Positions 51,413 to 60,336 of a stretch of 64,000 nucleotides of DNA are shown in pieces. The DNA is taken from positions 1 to 64,000 of the forward strand of contig NZ_JAOQJY010000014.1 of NCBI RefSeq assembly GCF_025567525.1. Direction: 5' to 3'. A program made the position numbers and the translations under genes. Under the pieces are notes generated by a model. That model made no database searches. It had not been told where the DNA came from and saw nothing but the letters and a program-made list of their open reading frames with translations. The DNA comes from Gallintestinimicrobium propionicum. Its GTDB lineage: Bacteria > Bacillota > Clostridia > Lachnospirales > Lachnospiraceae. Position 1 is the stretch's first letter; every line of letters begins with the position of its first letter.

Positions 51413-52693
51413 TTGAAACTGAATTACAAAAGAACATTTCTGGTAGGACTTGCCTTTCTGTCCATCTGTGCGTTCTGGCAGATGTATGACAACATCGTCC
51501 CGCTGATTTTGCAGGGAACGTTTCACTTAAATGAGACACTCACCGGAGCAATTATGGCGGCAGATAATGTACTTGCGGTATTTTTGCTTCCGCTGCTGGG
51601 CTCACTGTCTGATAAAGCGGATACCAGATGGGGAAAACGGACGCCATTTATTGTGGTCGGGACGGTACTCGCGGTTGTTTTGATGATGCTGCTTCCGCAT
51701 GCGGATAAAACAGGAAATTTTGTGCTGTTTGTCATCAGCCTGTTTTTCCTGCTGATTGCGATGGGATTGTACCGGTCGCCTGCAGTAGCGCTGATGCCTG
51801 ACCTGACACCGAAGCCGCTGCGCAGTCAGGCAAACGCGATCATTAACCTGATGGGTGCAGTAGGAGGTATTTATACCCTGATTTTGATCAGTCTGCTGTT
51901 AAAGGGCGGAGACAAACCGGATTATACGCCGGTCTTTCTGGGTGTAGCACTTCTGATGGTGGTTGCTGTTGTACTTCTTGTTTTGACAGTGCGGGAAAAG
52001 AAGCTTGCACAGGAGGTTGCGAAAGCAAATCTGGAAGAAGAAACAGAGGAAGAACAAAAGGCGGACAAGACAGGAGAGCTTACTCCGGGAGTAAAGCGCA
52101 GTCTGACGATGATCCTGATCTCGATCTTTTTGTGGTTTACCGCATATAATGCAGTGACGACAGCATTTTCCCGCTATGCCCGTACCGTATGGGGCATGGA
52201 GGGCGGCGGCTTTGCCAACTGCCTGATGGTAGCAACCGTAGCAGCGATTATCAGCTATATCCCCATCGGCATGATTTCCGCGAAGGTGGGCAGAAAAAAA
52301 ACGATCATGGGCGGTCTGGTACTGATGCTGATCAGCTTTTTTGCGGCGATTTTCTTCACGGAATATCACGCAGTTATCAATCTTGGCTTTGCCCTGATCG
52401 GAATGGGCTGGGCAGCAGTGAGTGTAAACTCCCTGCCAATGGTTGTGGAGATGTGTTCGAGTGAAGATGTCGGAAAATATACGGGGCTTTATTATACCTT
52501 TTCCATGTCGGCACAGATTGTGACCCCGATTCTGTCCGGCGCGTTTTTACAGTATGTTTCCTATCGGACGTTATTTCCGTATGCCTGTGTCTTTACGGTT
52601 GCAGCGATGATTACCATGAGCATGGTGCACCACGGCGATAATAAACCGGAACGCAAAAAAAATCTGCTGGAAAATTTTGACGTAGAGGATTAA
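51413..52693 (+). CDS. MFS transporter (sugar-type)
   Basis: 426 residues, 12 hydrophobic segments, TTG start with AAAGGAGGG upstream. The loop LGSLSDKADTRWGKRTPFIVVGTV is typical of the SLC45/GPH-like MFS branch that takes up disaccharides or glycosides. A charged cytoplasmic loop (EEETEEEQKADK) separates the halves. The substrate is unknown; the nearby mannosidases make a glycan product plausible. Confidence 0.88.
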   Translation: MKLNYKRTFLVGLAFLSICAFWQMYDNIVPLILQGTFHLNETLTGAIMAADNVLAVFLLPLLGSLSDKADTRWGKRTPFIVVGTVLAVVLMMLLPHADKTGNFVLFVISLFFLLIAMGLYRSPAVALMPDLTPKPLRSQANAIINLMGAVGGIYTLILISLLLKGGDKPDYTPVFLGVALLMVVAVVLLVLTVREKKLAQEVAKANLEEETEEEQKADKTGELTPGVKRSLTMILISIFLWFTAYNAVTTAFSRYARTVWGMEGGGFANCLMVATVAAIISYIPIGMISAKVGRKKTIMGGLVLMLISFFAAIFFTEYHAVINLGFALIGMGWAAVSVNSLPMVVEMCSSEDVGKYTGLYYTFSMSAQIVTPILSGAFLQYVSYRTLFPYACVFTVAAMITMSMVHHGDNKPERKKNLLENFDVED

Positions 52694-52768
52694 AATACTT
52701 TCATAGTTCAGAATTGCGAAAACGACAATGAAACGGAAAGATGACTGGATCAAAGGAGAAGCATACCG

Positions 52769-53575
52769 ATGAAAAAATGGATACCGGCGGCAGCGACCGC
52801 TGCAGGTGCTTATTTAATTGCAATCGCTCCGAGACTTTGCGAACGGCCGGAGCGTATGCCGAAGGTGTATTACGCGCATCGCGGTCTGCATGATAATATT
52901 TCAGACGCGCCTGAAAATTCCCTTGCAGCCTTCCAAAAAGCGGTGGATGCAGGCTATGGCATTGAGCTGGATGTGCAGATGACTGCAGATGGAAAGGTTG
53001 TCGTTGTACATGATTTTAACCTCAAGCGGATCAGTGGTGTGGACAAGGAGATCGACCAGTGCACCTATGAAGAACTGCAGGATTATCCGATCTATGGAAG
53101 CGACCAGAGGGTGCCGCTGTTTGAGGATGTTTTAAAGGCAGTGGACGGAAAGGTACCGCTGATCGTTGAGCTGAAATATAAAGAGGGCAGCAAGATCTGT
53201 GAAAAAGCCCAGGAGATTTTAAACAGCTATACCGGAATTTACTGTATCGAATCCTTCCATCCGCAGGTACTGGTCTGGTATCGGAAAAACTATCCCCATA
53301 TCTGCCGCGGACAGCTGTCGATGAATTTTGAGCGGGACGAAAATACAAAGGGTGCGCAGTATTTTGCACTGCGCCATCTGCTGACCAATTTTCTTGCAAA
53401 GCCGGATTTCATCGCATATGACTGCCGTGCAATGCATGCAGTATCCAAAAACATCTGCCGGAATCTGTTCGGCTGTCCGTCCGTTGCATGGACGGTAAAA
53501 TGTCAGGCACAGCTGGATGCCTGCAGCAGGTCCTTCGATTACTTTATTTTTGAAGGATTTGCACCGAAGCAGTGA
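52769..53575 (+). CDS. Glycerophosphodiester phosphodiesterase
   Basis: 268 residues. An N-terminal hydrophobic segment (AAATAAGAYLIAIAP) likely anchors it. The GDPD TIM barrel shows YAHRGLHDN with catalytic His, ENSLAAFQKAVDAGYGIELDVQMTADG and VVHDFNLKRISG. It cleaves glycerophosphodiesters to glycerol-3-phosphate and an alcohol, probably at the membrane. The gene is followed by a weak terminator. Confidence 0.93.
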   Translation: MKKWIPAAATAAGAYLIAIAPRLCERPERMPKVYYAHRGLHDNISDAPENSLAAFQKAVDAGYGIELDVQMTADGKVVVVHDFNLKRISGVDKEIDQCTYEELQDYPIYGSDQRVPLFEDVLKAVDGKVPLIVELKYKEGSKICEKAQEILNSYTGIYCIESFHPQVLVWYRKNYPHICRGQLSMNFERDENTKGAQYFALRHLLTNFLAKPDFIAYDCRAMHAVSKNICRNLFGCPSVAWTVKCQAQLDACSRSFDYFIFEGFAPKQ

Positions 53576-53627
53576 GGCAGGATGATGTGCGCGCGTCGGA
53601 AGTAATTCTAGTATCAGAAATCAAAAC

Positions 53628-53662
53628 AGAGGCGGGATTCCGAAAGAGTTCCGTCTCTTTCC
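53628..53662 (+). terminator. Probable terminator after GDPD
   Basis: AGAGGCGG (53628-53635) pairs with CCGTCTCT (53651-53658) using one G-U pair, followed by TT and CC. It is directly followed by repeat copy 2. Confidence 0.6.
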
Positions 53663-53725
53663 TATCGTATAGGAAACTTCGTTTCCATACGATAAAAATG
53701 CTCCGCGAGGATGCGCACTCGGCGC
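53663..53725. repeat. TATCGTAT hairpin repeat, copy 2
   Basis: TATCGTAT (53663-53670), A, GGAAAC, loop TTC, GTTTCC, ATACGATA (53687-53694), identical to copy 1 over 32 nt. The following AAAATGCTCCGCGAGGATGC resembles the tail of copy 1. As with copy 1, it abuts a terminator. The gap continues with GC-rich inverted sequence and no gene to 53861. Confidence 0.85.
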
Positions 53726-53861
53726 AAGGGTAGATGGTTGCCGAGGCAACCGCGCCTCGGCGCGAGAATGTGCCAAGGCACATTCTTTTTAAAAGGATGC
53801 TTGAAAAGACATGCCAAAAAAGCAGGAAAATATGCAGAATATTTTCAAAATGGAGGAAATC

Positions 53862-54362
53862 ATGCATAATCAGTTGACGGAAAGCGATATCAAAAAGATG
53901 CAGGAGGAAATCGAATACCGGAAGCTTGTTGTCCGCAAGGAAGCGCTGGAGGATGTAAAAGAAGCGCGGGCCCAGGGCGACCTTTCGGAGAATTTCGAAT
54001 ATTATGCTGCAAAAAAATTCAAGAACAAAAACGAAAGCAGGATCCGTTTCCTGGAGCGGATGATCAAAACGGCGGAGGTTGTTTCGGACGAATCCGCAGC
54101 GGACGAGGTCGGCATGAATAATAAGGTAGAGGTCTGGTTTGAAGAGGATGACGAGACAGAAACCTACAAAATTGTGACGACAATGCGCCAGGATTCCTTA
54201 AAAGGTCTGATTTCCGGCGAGTCTCCGCTGGGGAAGGCTCTGCTGGGGCATAAGGTCGGTGACAGAATTTTTGTGGAAATCGGCGGTGGAGACGGCTACT
54301 ATGTCGTGATCCGGTCGATTGACAAGTCGGCAGGGGATGACGATGAGCTGAGAAACTTTTAA
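53862..54362 (+). CDS. GreA/GreB-type transcript cleavage factor
   Basis: 166 residues from ATG 53862 (GGAGG before it); an ATG at 53811 would add 17 unlikely residues. The N-terminal coiled coil carries the DLSENFEYYAAKKFK tip motif (acidic residues near the polymerase active site), and the C-terminal FKBP-like domain is seen (ISGESPLGKALLGHKVGDRI). It rescues backtracked RNA polymerase. It may be a paralogue of the main GreA, which is not in this window. Confidence 0.92.
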   Translation: MHNQLTESDIKKMQEEIEYRKLVVRKEALEDVKEARAQGDLSENFEYYAAKKFKNKNESRIRFLERMIKTAEVVSDESAADEVGMNNKVEVWFEEDDETETYKIVTTMRQDSLKGLISGESPLGKALLGHKVGDRIFVEIGGGDGYYVVIRSIDKSAGDDDELRNF

Positions 54363-54396
54363 ACAAAGAGCCTGTGCAAGAGACAGCGAGGATTGC

Positions 54397-55284
54397 ATGG
54401 AGACGGAAAAATCTATGAAAATCATGGTGACAGGCGCAGGCGGCTTTGTAGGAAGCCGTCTGACAGCCTATTATGGGAAAAAATACGACGTGTGGGGCGT
54501 AACCCACAAAGACCTGGATCTGACGGATGAGGCAGCGGTATTCAAAACAGTGGAAAATTACCACCCGGATGTGCTGATTCACTGTGCAGCGATTTCGGAC
54601 GTGGCAGAATGCAGTAAAAAACCGGAGCTGTCTCATGCCGTCAATGTGCTGGGAATGGAGTACCTTGCAAAAGCCTGTGGAAAAACAGGAACGAAGCTCG
54701 TAATGTGTAGCTCGGATCAGGTTTATTTCAGAAAACGGGGAGAGCAGGAAAGTCTGGACGCATATCTGGAGCCCCACCGGGAGGATTGCATCGAAACGCC
54801 GGAGCCACTTTACGGGAAACAAAAGCTGCAGGGTGAGGAGTTCTGCTTAAAATACCAGCCGGAGAGCGTAGTGCTTCGGCTTTCGTGGATGTATGACAGC
54901 CTGACAGAGAACGAGCTGGCAAAAGGCAGACGCAACCTTGCAACGATGCTTCGGGAAATGCTCGACAAAAAGCAGTCCCGGAAATTTTCGGATACGGACC
55001 ACCGTGGTGTGACGGACGTAACCCTTGTCGTAAAGAACATGGAAGCAGCGTGGAAACTGCCGGGCGGCATTTACAATTATGGGAGCAGCAACGATGCAGA
55101 CATGTATGAAACGGTGCGCCGCGTGATGGCGTCCTTTGGGCAGGAAGCTCTTGTAGAAAAAGCGACAGGCGGAAATGTCCGCAATCTGATGATGAGTACA
55201 GACAAGCTGGCGCAGCACGGAATTTTCTTTCCGGATACGGCAGCAGGGCTGGAAGCATTTCTGCGGAAAGGCGGAGCACTATGA
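54397..55284 (+). CDS. SDR protein, dTDP-4-dehydrorhamnose reductase-like
   Basis: 295 residues with the Rossmann motif TGAGGFVGSRL at about 11-21, DLTD segment, HCAAISDVAEC and YGKQKLQGEE carrying the Tyr-x3-Lys catalytic pair. It is of the RfbD-like extended SDR type: NAD(P)H-dependent reduction of a nucleotide sugar or similar. No sugar operon is around, so the substrate is open. ATG 54397 follows GAGG; ATG 54415 is also possible. It overlaps the next gene by 4 nt. Confidence 0.88.
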   Translation: METEKSMKIMVTGAGGFVGSRLTAYYGKKYDVWGVTHKDLDLTDEAAVFKTVENYHPDVLIHCAAISDVAECSKKPELSHAVNVLGMEYLAKACGKTGTKLVMCSSDQVYFRKRGEQESLDAYLEPHREDCIETPEPLYGKQKLQGEEFCLKYQPESVVLRLSWMYDSLTENELAKGRRNLATMLREMLDKKQSRKFSDTDHRGVTDVTLVVKNMEAAWKLPGGIYNYGSSNDADMYETVRRVMASFGQEALVEKATGGNVRNLMMSTDKLAQHGIFFPDTAAGLEAFLRKGGAL

Positions 55285-56012
55285 ATGAAATTATAAAAAG
55301 TTTATATGACCGGAAATCGGTGCGCGTCTATGAGGACAGACCGATTCCTGAAAAGATGAAACAAATCATTTTAGAAGCTGCTGCACAGGCGCCGAGCGCG
55401 GGCTGTCAGCAATTGTATACAATCCTGGATATCACTGATCAGAAGCTAAAGGACGAGCTTGTAAAAACCTGTGATAACCAGCCGTTCATTGCAACCGCGC
55501 CGATGGTTCTTGTCTTTTGTGCAGACTGTAAAAAATGGTACGACGCTTATCTGGAAGCGGGCTGCAGTCCGAGAAAGCCTGGCGTCGGCGACCTGATGCT
55601 GGCGGTGACGGATACAGCGATCGCAGCCCAGAATGCGGTCGTCGCCGCACAGAGCTTCGGGATCGGCTCCTGTTATATCGGAGACATCATGGAAAATTGT
55701 GAAGAACAGCGCAGAATTTTGAACCTGCCGGAGTATGTTTTTCCTGCCGTGATGCTTGTGTTCGGCTGGCCGACGAAGCAGCAGCTCGAGCGGACAAAAC
55801 CGCAGCGCTGTGACCAGAAACATATCGTGCATGAAAACACCTACCGCAGTATGGATGGAAACGAACTTCGGGAGATGTTCGGATATCAGTGTAAGAACAG
55901 AAGCTTTGAAGACTGGATGAATGCGTTCTGCAACCGGAAATACGGTTCCGATTTTGCAAAAGAAATGACGCGTTCAGTCGGAGAATACCTGAAACAGTTT
56001 GAAAACGAGTAA
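55281..56012 (+). CDS. Nitroreductase-family protein
   Basis: 243 residues. FMN-binding nitroreductase fold: SLYDRKSVRVYEDRPIPEKMKQIILEAAAQAPSAGCQQLYTI, AVTDTAIAAQNAVVAAQSFGIGSCYIGDI. An NAD(P)H-dependent flavoprotein reducing nitroaromatics, quinones or an unknown natural substrate. The ATG overlaps the SDR stop (ATGA), so the two are translated together. Confidence 0.92.
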   Translation: MNEIIKSLYDRKSVRVYEDRPIPEKMKQIILEAAAQAPSAGCQQLYTILDITDQKLKDELVKTCDNQPFIATAPMVLVFCADCKKWYDAYLEAGCSPRKPGVGDLMLAVTDTAIAAQNAVVAAQSFGIGSCYIGDIMENCEEQRRILNLPEYVFPAVMLVFGWPTKQQLERTKPQRCDQKHIVHENTYRSMDGNELREMFGYQCKNRSFEDWMNAFCNRKYGSDFAKEMTRSVGEYLKQFENE

Positions 56013-56049
56013 AAAACGCCCTCGGAGCTGGCACTCCGGGGGCGTTTTT
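56012..56049. terminator. Terminator between nitroreductase and YitT
   Basis: CGCCCTCGGAG (56017-56027) with CTCCGGGGGCG (56034-56044), flanked by AAAAA and TTTTT, so it can act for both converging genes. Confidence 0.92.
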
Positions 56050-56107
56050 GTCCACTTGGACATCATTGCATTTCTATATCTAATTGTAATGCTCGGAAGG
56101 TAAAAAA

Positions 56108-56758
56108 TCAATCCTTCCAGCTGCTTTCGCGACCTGATTCCTCCGCCGTTGCTTTCTGTCCGCTCTTTTGCAACAGCTCGATGACTGCAGATGACAGCGT
56201 AACTGTCAGCAGGGAAAAGAAGATGTTGCGTAGCGGAATGTAGGAAATCGAAAGCATCAGCACGACGAAATCCGTAAAAAAATAGGAGCGGGAAATTTTC
56301 CAGCCGGTCACCTGATGGAGGATGAGTGCCAGTGCGTCATCTCCGCCAGAAGCGCCGCCTCTGCGGACGATTAAGCCTGCGCCGATGCCAACGAACAGAC
56401 CGCCGAGGATGGCGGCGATAAGTGGTTTATCTGCGTAGGAGGGCAGAAACGGTCCGGTAAATTCCCAGAACCGGTACAGCAGTGCGTAGCAGCAGGTGGA
56501 AAAAATGGCATTCTTCAAAAAGTCGGTGCCCAGAAGCCGAAAGCCAATGATGTAGCAGGTCATGTCGAGCAGAAAGGAAAAGATGCCGGGTGAAATGCCC
56601 GTCCAGTGGTGCAGAAACAGGGTAAGTCCCAGGATTCCGCCCTCTGTGATCTTGCTCTGGCTGTGGACGTTGAACAGACCAAAGGACAGCACTGCTGCGC
56701 CGAGCAGCATAGAACCGTAGTGAAGGATGGTATCTTTATTTAATTTTTGTTGAAACAT
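56108..56758 (-). CDS. YitT-family membrane protein
   Basis: 216 residues, five to six hydrophobic helices, matching the YitT/DUF161 membrane domain (SKITEGGILGLTLFLHHWTG; GLFVGIGAGLIVRRGGASGG). The usual C-terminal DUF2179 domain is absent, so it is a short form. Function unknown, membrane-bound. It begins 7 nt after RecQ on the same strand. Confidence 0.88.
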   Translation of the reverse strand: MFQQKLNKDTILHYGSMLLGAAVLSFGLFNVHSQSKITEGGILGLTLFLHHWTGISPGIFSFLLDMTCYIIGFRLLGTDFLKNAIFSTCCYALLYRFWEFTGPFLPSYADKPLIAAILGGLFVGIGAGLIVRRGGASGGDDALALILHQVTGWKISRSYFFTDFVVLMLSISYIPLRNIFFSLLTVTLSSAVIELLQKSGQKATAEESGRESSWKD

Positions 56759-56764
56759 AAAAGC

Positions 56765-58648
56765 TTAAAACTCCTCTGACTCTCCGGCGAGCTTCTGGCA
56801 CAGCGCCAGAAACTGTTCGCCGTATTTTTGATATTTCAGCTCGCCGACGCCATGGACAGCGAGCATTTCAGTTTTCGTCTGAGGCAGAAGGACACACATG
56901 GATTCCAGTGACTTGTCGGAAAAGACAAGATAGGGAGGAATATGCTGTGCCCGTGCGATTTCGGTACGCAGCCTGCGCAGCGCCTCGAAGGGATCGCTGC
57001 CGGTGTGCAGGGAAGAACGCTTTCTGCCGGATTTGTCCGTGCCGGGAAGCTGCCCGGCTTTTGCAGGTGTCTGCGTAGTCTTCCTTGCTGCCTTCATCGT
57101 GAGTACGGGGCGGAATTCCCCGGACTCTGCATAAAAAGACAGTCCCTTTTCTTTCACTTTTACAATAGGAAACTGATCGTCTGTAACGACCAGATAATCC
57201 GTCAGAACGAGATAATTGAGCACCTGCCGCAGAAAAACGATGGTATCCTGGGCGTGCGTTGCGTAGTAACGGTTGGAATCCAGACCAAAACGCAGTACCT
57301 TTTCGTTTTTGCTGCCGCGCAGCGTGTCGAGAATGACGTTGACGCCAAAGCGCATGCCGCTTGTTAAGATACAGCCGATCAGGTCATTGGCAAGCTCTGT
57401 GATGTCGATGGTTTCAAAGGTATTTAAACAGTTGCTGCAGTTGCCGCAGTAGTTGGAGCCAAACTCACCGAAATAGCGCAGCATGTAGTCCCGCAGACAG
57501 TCGGTGGTGTGGCAGTAAAAGGTCATTTTCTTGAGGCGTTCGCGGTCTTGTCTGCGAACCTCCTCCAGCGCTTCGCCGGTCAGCTCTTCGTTATCACGAT
57601 CCTGTTCGATAAAAAACTGGTTTGTGATAACATCCTGACCGCTGTAAAATAAAATACAATCGGCCTTTGCACCGTCCCGTCCGGCGCGCCCGGCCTCCTG
57701 ATAATAGCTTTCCATATTTTTCGGCATGTTATAATGCAGGACAAAGCGGACGTTCGATTTATCGATGCCCATGCCAAACGCATTGGTTGCGACCATGATC
57801 GGTGCATCGTCGTAGGTAAAGGCCTCCTGGTTTGCGCGCCGTTCTTCGTCGGAAAGTCCGGCGTGATAGCGGGTTGCCCGAAAACCATCCGCAAGGAGCC
57901 TGTCGCAGACCTCTTCGACATTTTTGCGTGTTGCACAGTAAATGATGCCGGAGCTGTCGGGATGGGCGAGCAGATAATCGCGGATGCTACGGTACTTGTC
58001 CTTATCGTGGCGAACCTCGAAATAGAGATTTTTTCGGTCAAAACCGGTCACAGCGACATGGGGATCGGACAGCTCCAGCATCCGGATGATGTCTTCGCGA
58101 ACTTCCCTGGTTGCCGTCGCGGTAAAAGCGCCGATGACGGGACGGATGGGCAGCGTGCGGACAAATTCCGGGATTTTTAAATAGCTGGGGCGGAAATCCT
58201 GTCCCCACTGGGATACACAGTGGGCTTCATCAACTGCCAGCAGCGAAATCGGTGTAGAGGCTGCAAAATCCAGAAAATCTTCCGTCAGCAGCCGTTCCGG
58301 CGCGACGTAGATGATCTTATAACGGCCTTCTTTGGCATAAGCGAGGGCCTTTTTATATTGATTCCAGGAAAGAGAGCTGTTTAAATAGGCTGCGTGGACC
58401 CCCATCTGATTCAGGGCACGAACCTGGTCCTTCATCAGGGAAATCAGGGGGGAGACCACGAGGGTAACATGAGGCAGCAGCAGGGCTGGAACCTGATAGC
58501 AGACGGATTTCCCGGCGCCGGTGGGCATAATTCCACAGACATCCTGACCGTTTAACAGACAGTCGATCAGCTCCTCCTGTCCGTCACGGAACGTATCATA
58601 TCCATAATAGGTTTTTAAAATATCGTATTTGTCCTGCTGCTTTTTCAT
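56765..58648 (-). CDS. recQ: ATP-dependent DNA helicase RecQ
   Basis: 627 residues. Helicase motifs: MPTGAGKSVCYQVPAL (I), DEAHCVSQWGQDFRPSY (II and aromatic-rich loop), FTATAT (III), QEAGRAGRDG (VI). RecQ zinc-binding cysteines (CxxxxxxCRDYMLRYFG, CGNCSNC), the RQC winged helix, and a C-terminal HRDC domain (EALRRLRTEIARAQHIPPYLVFSDKSLESM). A 3'-5' helicase for recombination and repair. Confidence 0.95.
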   Translation of the reverse strand: MKKQQDKYDILKTYYGYDTFRDGQEELIDCLLNGQDVCGIMPTGAGKSVCYQVPALLLPHVTLVVSPLISLMKDQVRALNQMGVHAAYLNSSLSWNQYKKALAYAKEGRYKIIYVAPERLLTEDFLDFAASTPISLLAVDEAHCVSQWGQDFRPSYLKIPEFVRTLPIRPVIGAFTATATREVREDIIRMLELSDPHVAVTGFDRKNLYFEVRHDKDKYRSIRDYLLAHPDSSGIIYCATRKNVEEVCDRLLADGFRATRYHAGLSDEERRANQEAFTYDDAPIMVATNAFGMGIDKSNVRFVLHYNMPKNMESYYQEAGRAGRDGAKADCILFYSGQDVITNQFFIEQDRDNEELTGEALEEVRRQDRERLKKMTFYCHTTDCLRDYMLRYFGEFGSNYCGNCSNCLNTFETIDITELANDLIGCILTSGMRFGVNVILDTLRGSKNEKVLRFGLDSNRYYATHAQDTIVFLRQVLNYLVLTDYLVVTDDQFPIVKVKEKGLSFYAESGEFRPVLTMKAARKTTQTPAKAGQLPGTDKSGRKRSSLHTGSDPFEALRRLRTEIARAQHIPPYLVFSDKSLESMCVLLPQTKTEMLAVHGVGELKYQKYGEQFLALCQKLAGESEEF

Positions 58649-58891
58649 GATAAAAATCCTTGTCTCGTTTTGCTCCTGCTGTAATGGAACCTATCCTGTG
58701 AATCGTAATGGATTGATTTTAACATGGTTTTGAAAACAGGGCAAGTGCTGCAGAGCCACGCACCATTCGGAAAGATGCGAGGGAACTTCAGGGTTAAGAA
58801 AAAGGGGATAGAATATGAGTTTTTTATATCTTGACAGACTGGGAAAAACCCAGCACTATAGAAGTATCTAAGAAGAGAGGAGTACATACCA

Positions 58892-60181
58892 ATGAAAGAG
58901 AATTTACCGGTATCCCTGCAGAAGCTGATTCACAAGGTGGAAGAGACCTTTGTAGAGGATCCTGCAATGGTAGAACTGTTTATCAACTGTTTTTCCAACA
59001 CCCTGGATACAACTGTGAAAAAGATGGAGGACGGCACAACCCATGTTATCACCGGTGATATCCCGGCGATGTGGCTGCGGGATTCCGTTGCACAGGTGCG
59101 CCCCTATCTGGTAGCTGCAGCAGAGGATCAGGAGATTTCCGACCTGCTGGCTGGTCTGTCCAGAAGACAATTTTTCTTTGTAAACCATGATCCCTATGCA
59201 AATGCCTTCAATCAGGAAGAAAACGGCAACTGCTGGGATCACGATGAGACGGAAATGAGCGATTGGCTCTGGGAACGCAAATATGAGATCGACTCTCTGT
59301 GCTATCCCGTTCAGTTCGCATATCTGCTCTGGAAAAACACCGGACGTACAGACCATTTTGATGACAATTTCGTAAAAGGCCTGCACACCATCCTGAACGT
59401 ATGGAAAACCGAACAGTATCACGAGGAGAAATCCCCTTATTCCTTCCAGCGTAAGGGCTGCTACTTTACAGATACCCTGTCCAGAGAAGGCAAGGGCGCT
59501 CTGGTAAAATCCGGCGTAGGTCTGACCTGGTCGGGCTTCCGTCCCAGCGATGATGCCTGCATCTACGGCTATCTGATCCCGTCCAATATGTTTGCAACAG
59601 TTGTTCTGGGCTATATGGAAACCATTGCACATGAAGTATTAAAGGATGAGGCTCTGGCAGCAGAAGCTGCTTCCCTGAAAAAAGAGATCCACGATGCCAT
59701 CGAAAGCATGGCGATCGTAGATAACTATTACTATGGTAAGGTTTATGCATACGAAGTAGACGGCTACGGTCAGTATATGCTGATGGACGATGCAAATGTA
59801 CCCAGCCTGCTGGCTATGGATTACCTTGGCTACGAGGCGGATGACCGTCAGGTTGTGGAAAACACCCGCAATTTTGTGCTCAGCTGTGCAAATCCTTACT
59901 ATTATGAAGGCAGCTGTGCAAAGGGTGTAGGCAGCCAGCACACCAAGCCTGGCTATATCTGGCATATTGCTCTGGCGATCCAGGGTCTGACCAGCAAGAC
60001 AAAGGAAGAAAAGCTTGCGATCCTGAACACCATGAAAAATACCGATGCCGGCAAGCACATGATGCACGAGGGCTTCGATGTCAATGATCCTGCAAACTAC
60101 ACCAGAGAGTGGTTCTCCTGGGCAAACGCTATGTTCTGTGAGCTGGTTCTGGACTACTGCGATATCCGCGTAGCACGGTAA
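58892..60181 (+). CDS. GH125 exo-alpha-1,6-mannosidase
   Basis: 429 residues, GH125 family: DIPAMWLRDSVAQVRPYL, NHDPYANAFNQEENGNCW, the DETEMSDWLWERKYEIDSLCYP segment, and WSGFRPSDDACIYGYLIPSNMF. Metal-independent and inverting, it trims alpha-1,6-mannose from the non-reducing end, here in the cytoplasm (no signal). The start follows AGGAGTACATACCA. Upstream, TTGACA near 58830 is followed by the inverted repeat CTGGG-AAAAA-CCCAG, a possible operator. Together with GH38 it suits N-glycan mannose degradation. Confidence 0.93.
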   Translation: MKENLPVSLQKLIHKVEETFVEDPAMVELFINCFSNTLDTTVKKMEDGTTHVITGDIPAMWLRDSVAQVRPYLVAAAEDQEISDLLAGLSRRQFFFVNHDPYANAFNQEENGNCWDHDETEMSDWLWERKYEIDSLCYPVQFAYLLWKNTGRTDHFDDNFVKGLHTILNVWKTEQYHEEKSPYSFQRKGCYFTDTLSREGKGALVKSGVGLTWSGFRPSDDACIYGYLIPSNMFATVVLGYMETIAHEVLKDEALAAEAASLKKEIHDAIESMAIVDNYYYGKVYAYEVDGYGQYMLMDDANVPSLLAMDYLGYEADDRQVVENTRNFVLSCANPYYYEGSCAKGVGSQHTKPGYIWHIALAIQGLTSKTKEEKLAILNTMKNTDAGKHMMHEGFDVNDPANYTREWFSWANAMFCELVLDYCDIRVAR

Positions 60182-60280
60182 GATATACGGGACGTGTGAA
60201 CTTCAAAAAGTCGATGAGGCGGCAAGTCTTCTGCAGTGATAAAAACTGCAAAAGATAAATCGTTAATCTGACAGCACTAA

Positions 60281-60323
60281 GACTCAAAAACCGGGCAGAT
60301 TCTCTCTGCCCGGTTTTTGAGTC
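60281..60323. terminator. Strong bidirectional terminator
   Basis: A perfect 19-bp stem: GACTCAAAAACCGGGCAGA (60281-60299), loop TTCTC, and its complement (60305-60323). Lies between convergent GH125 and sulfatase genes. Confidence 0.93.
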
Positions 60324-60336
60324 TTATCCGCAGCCC

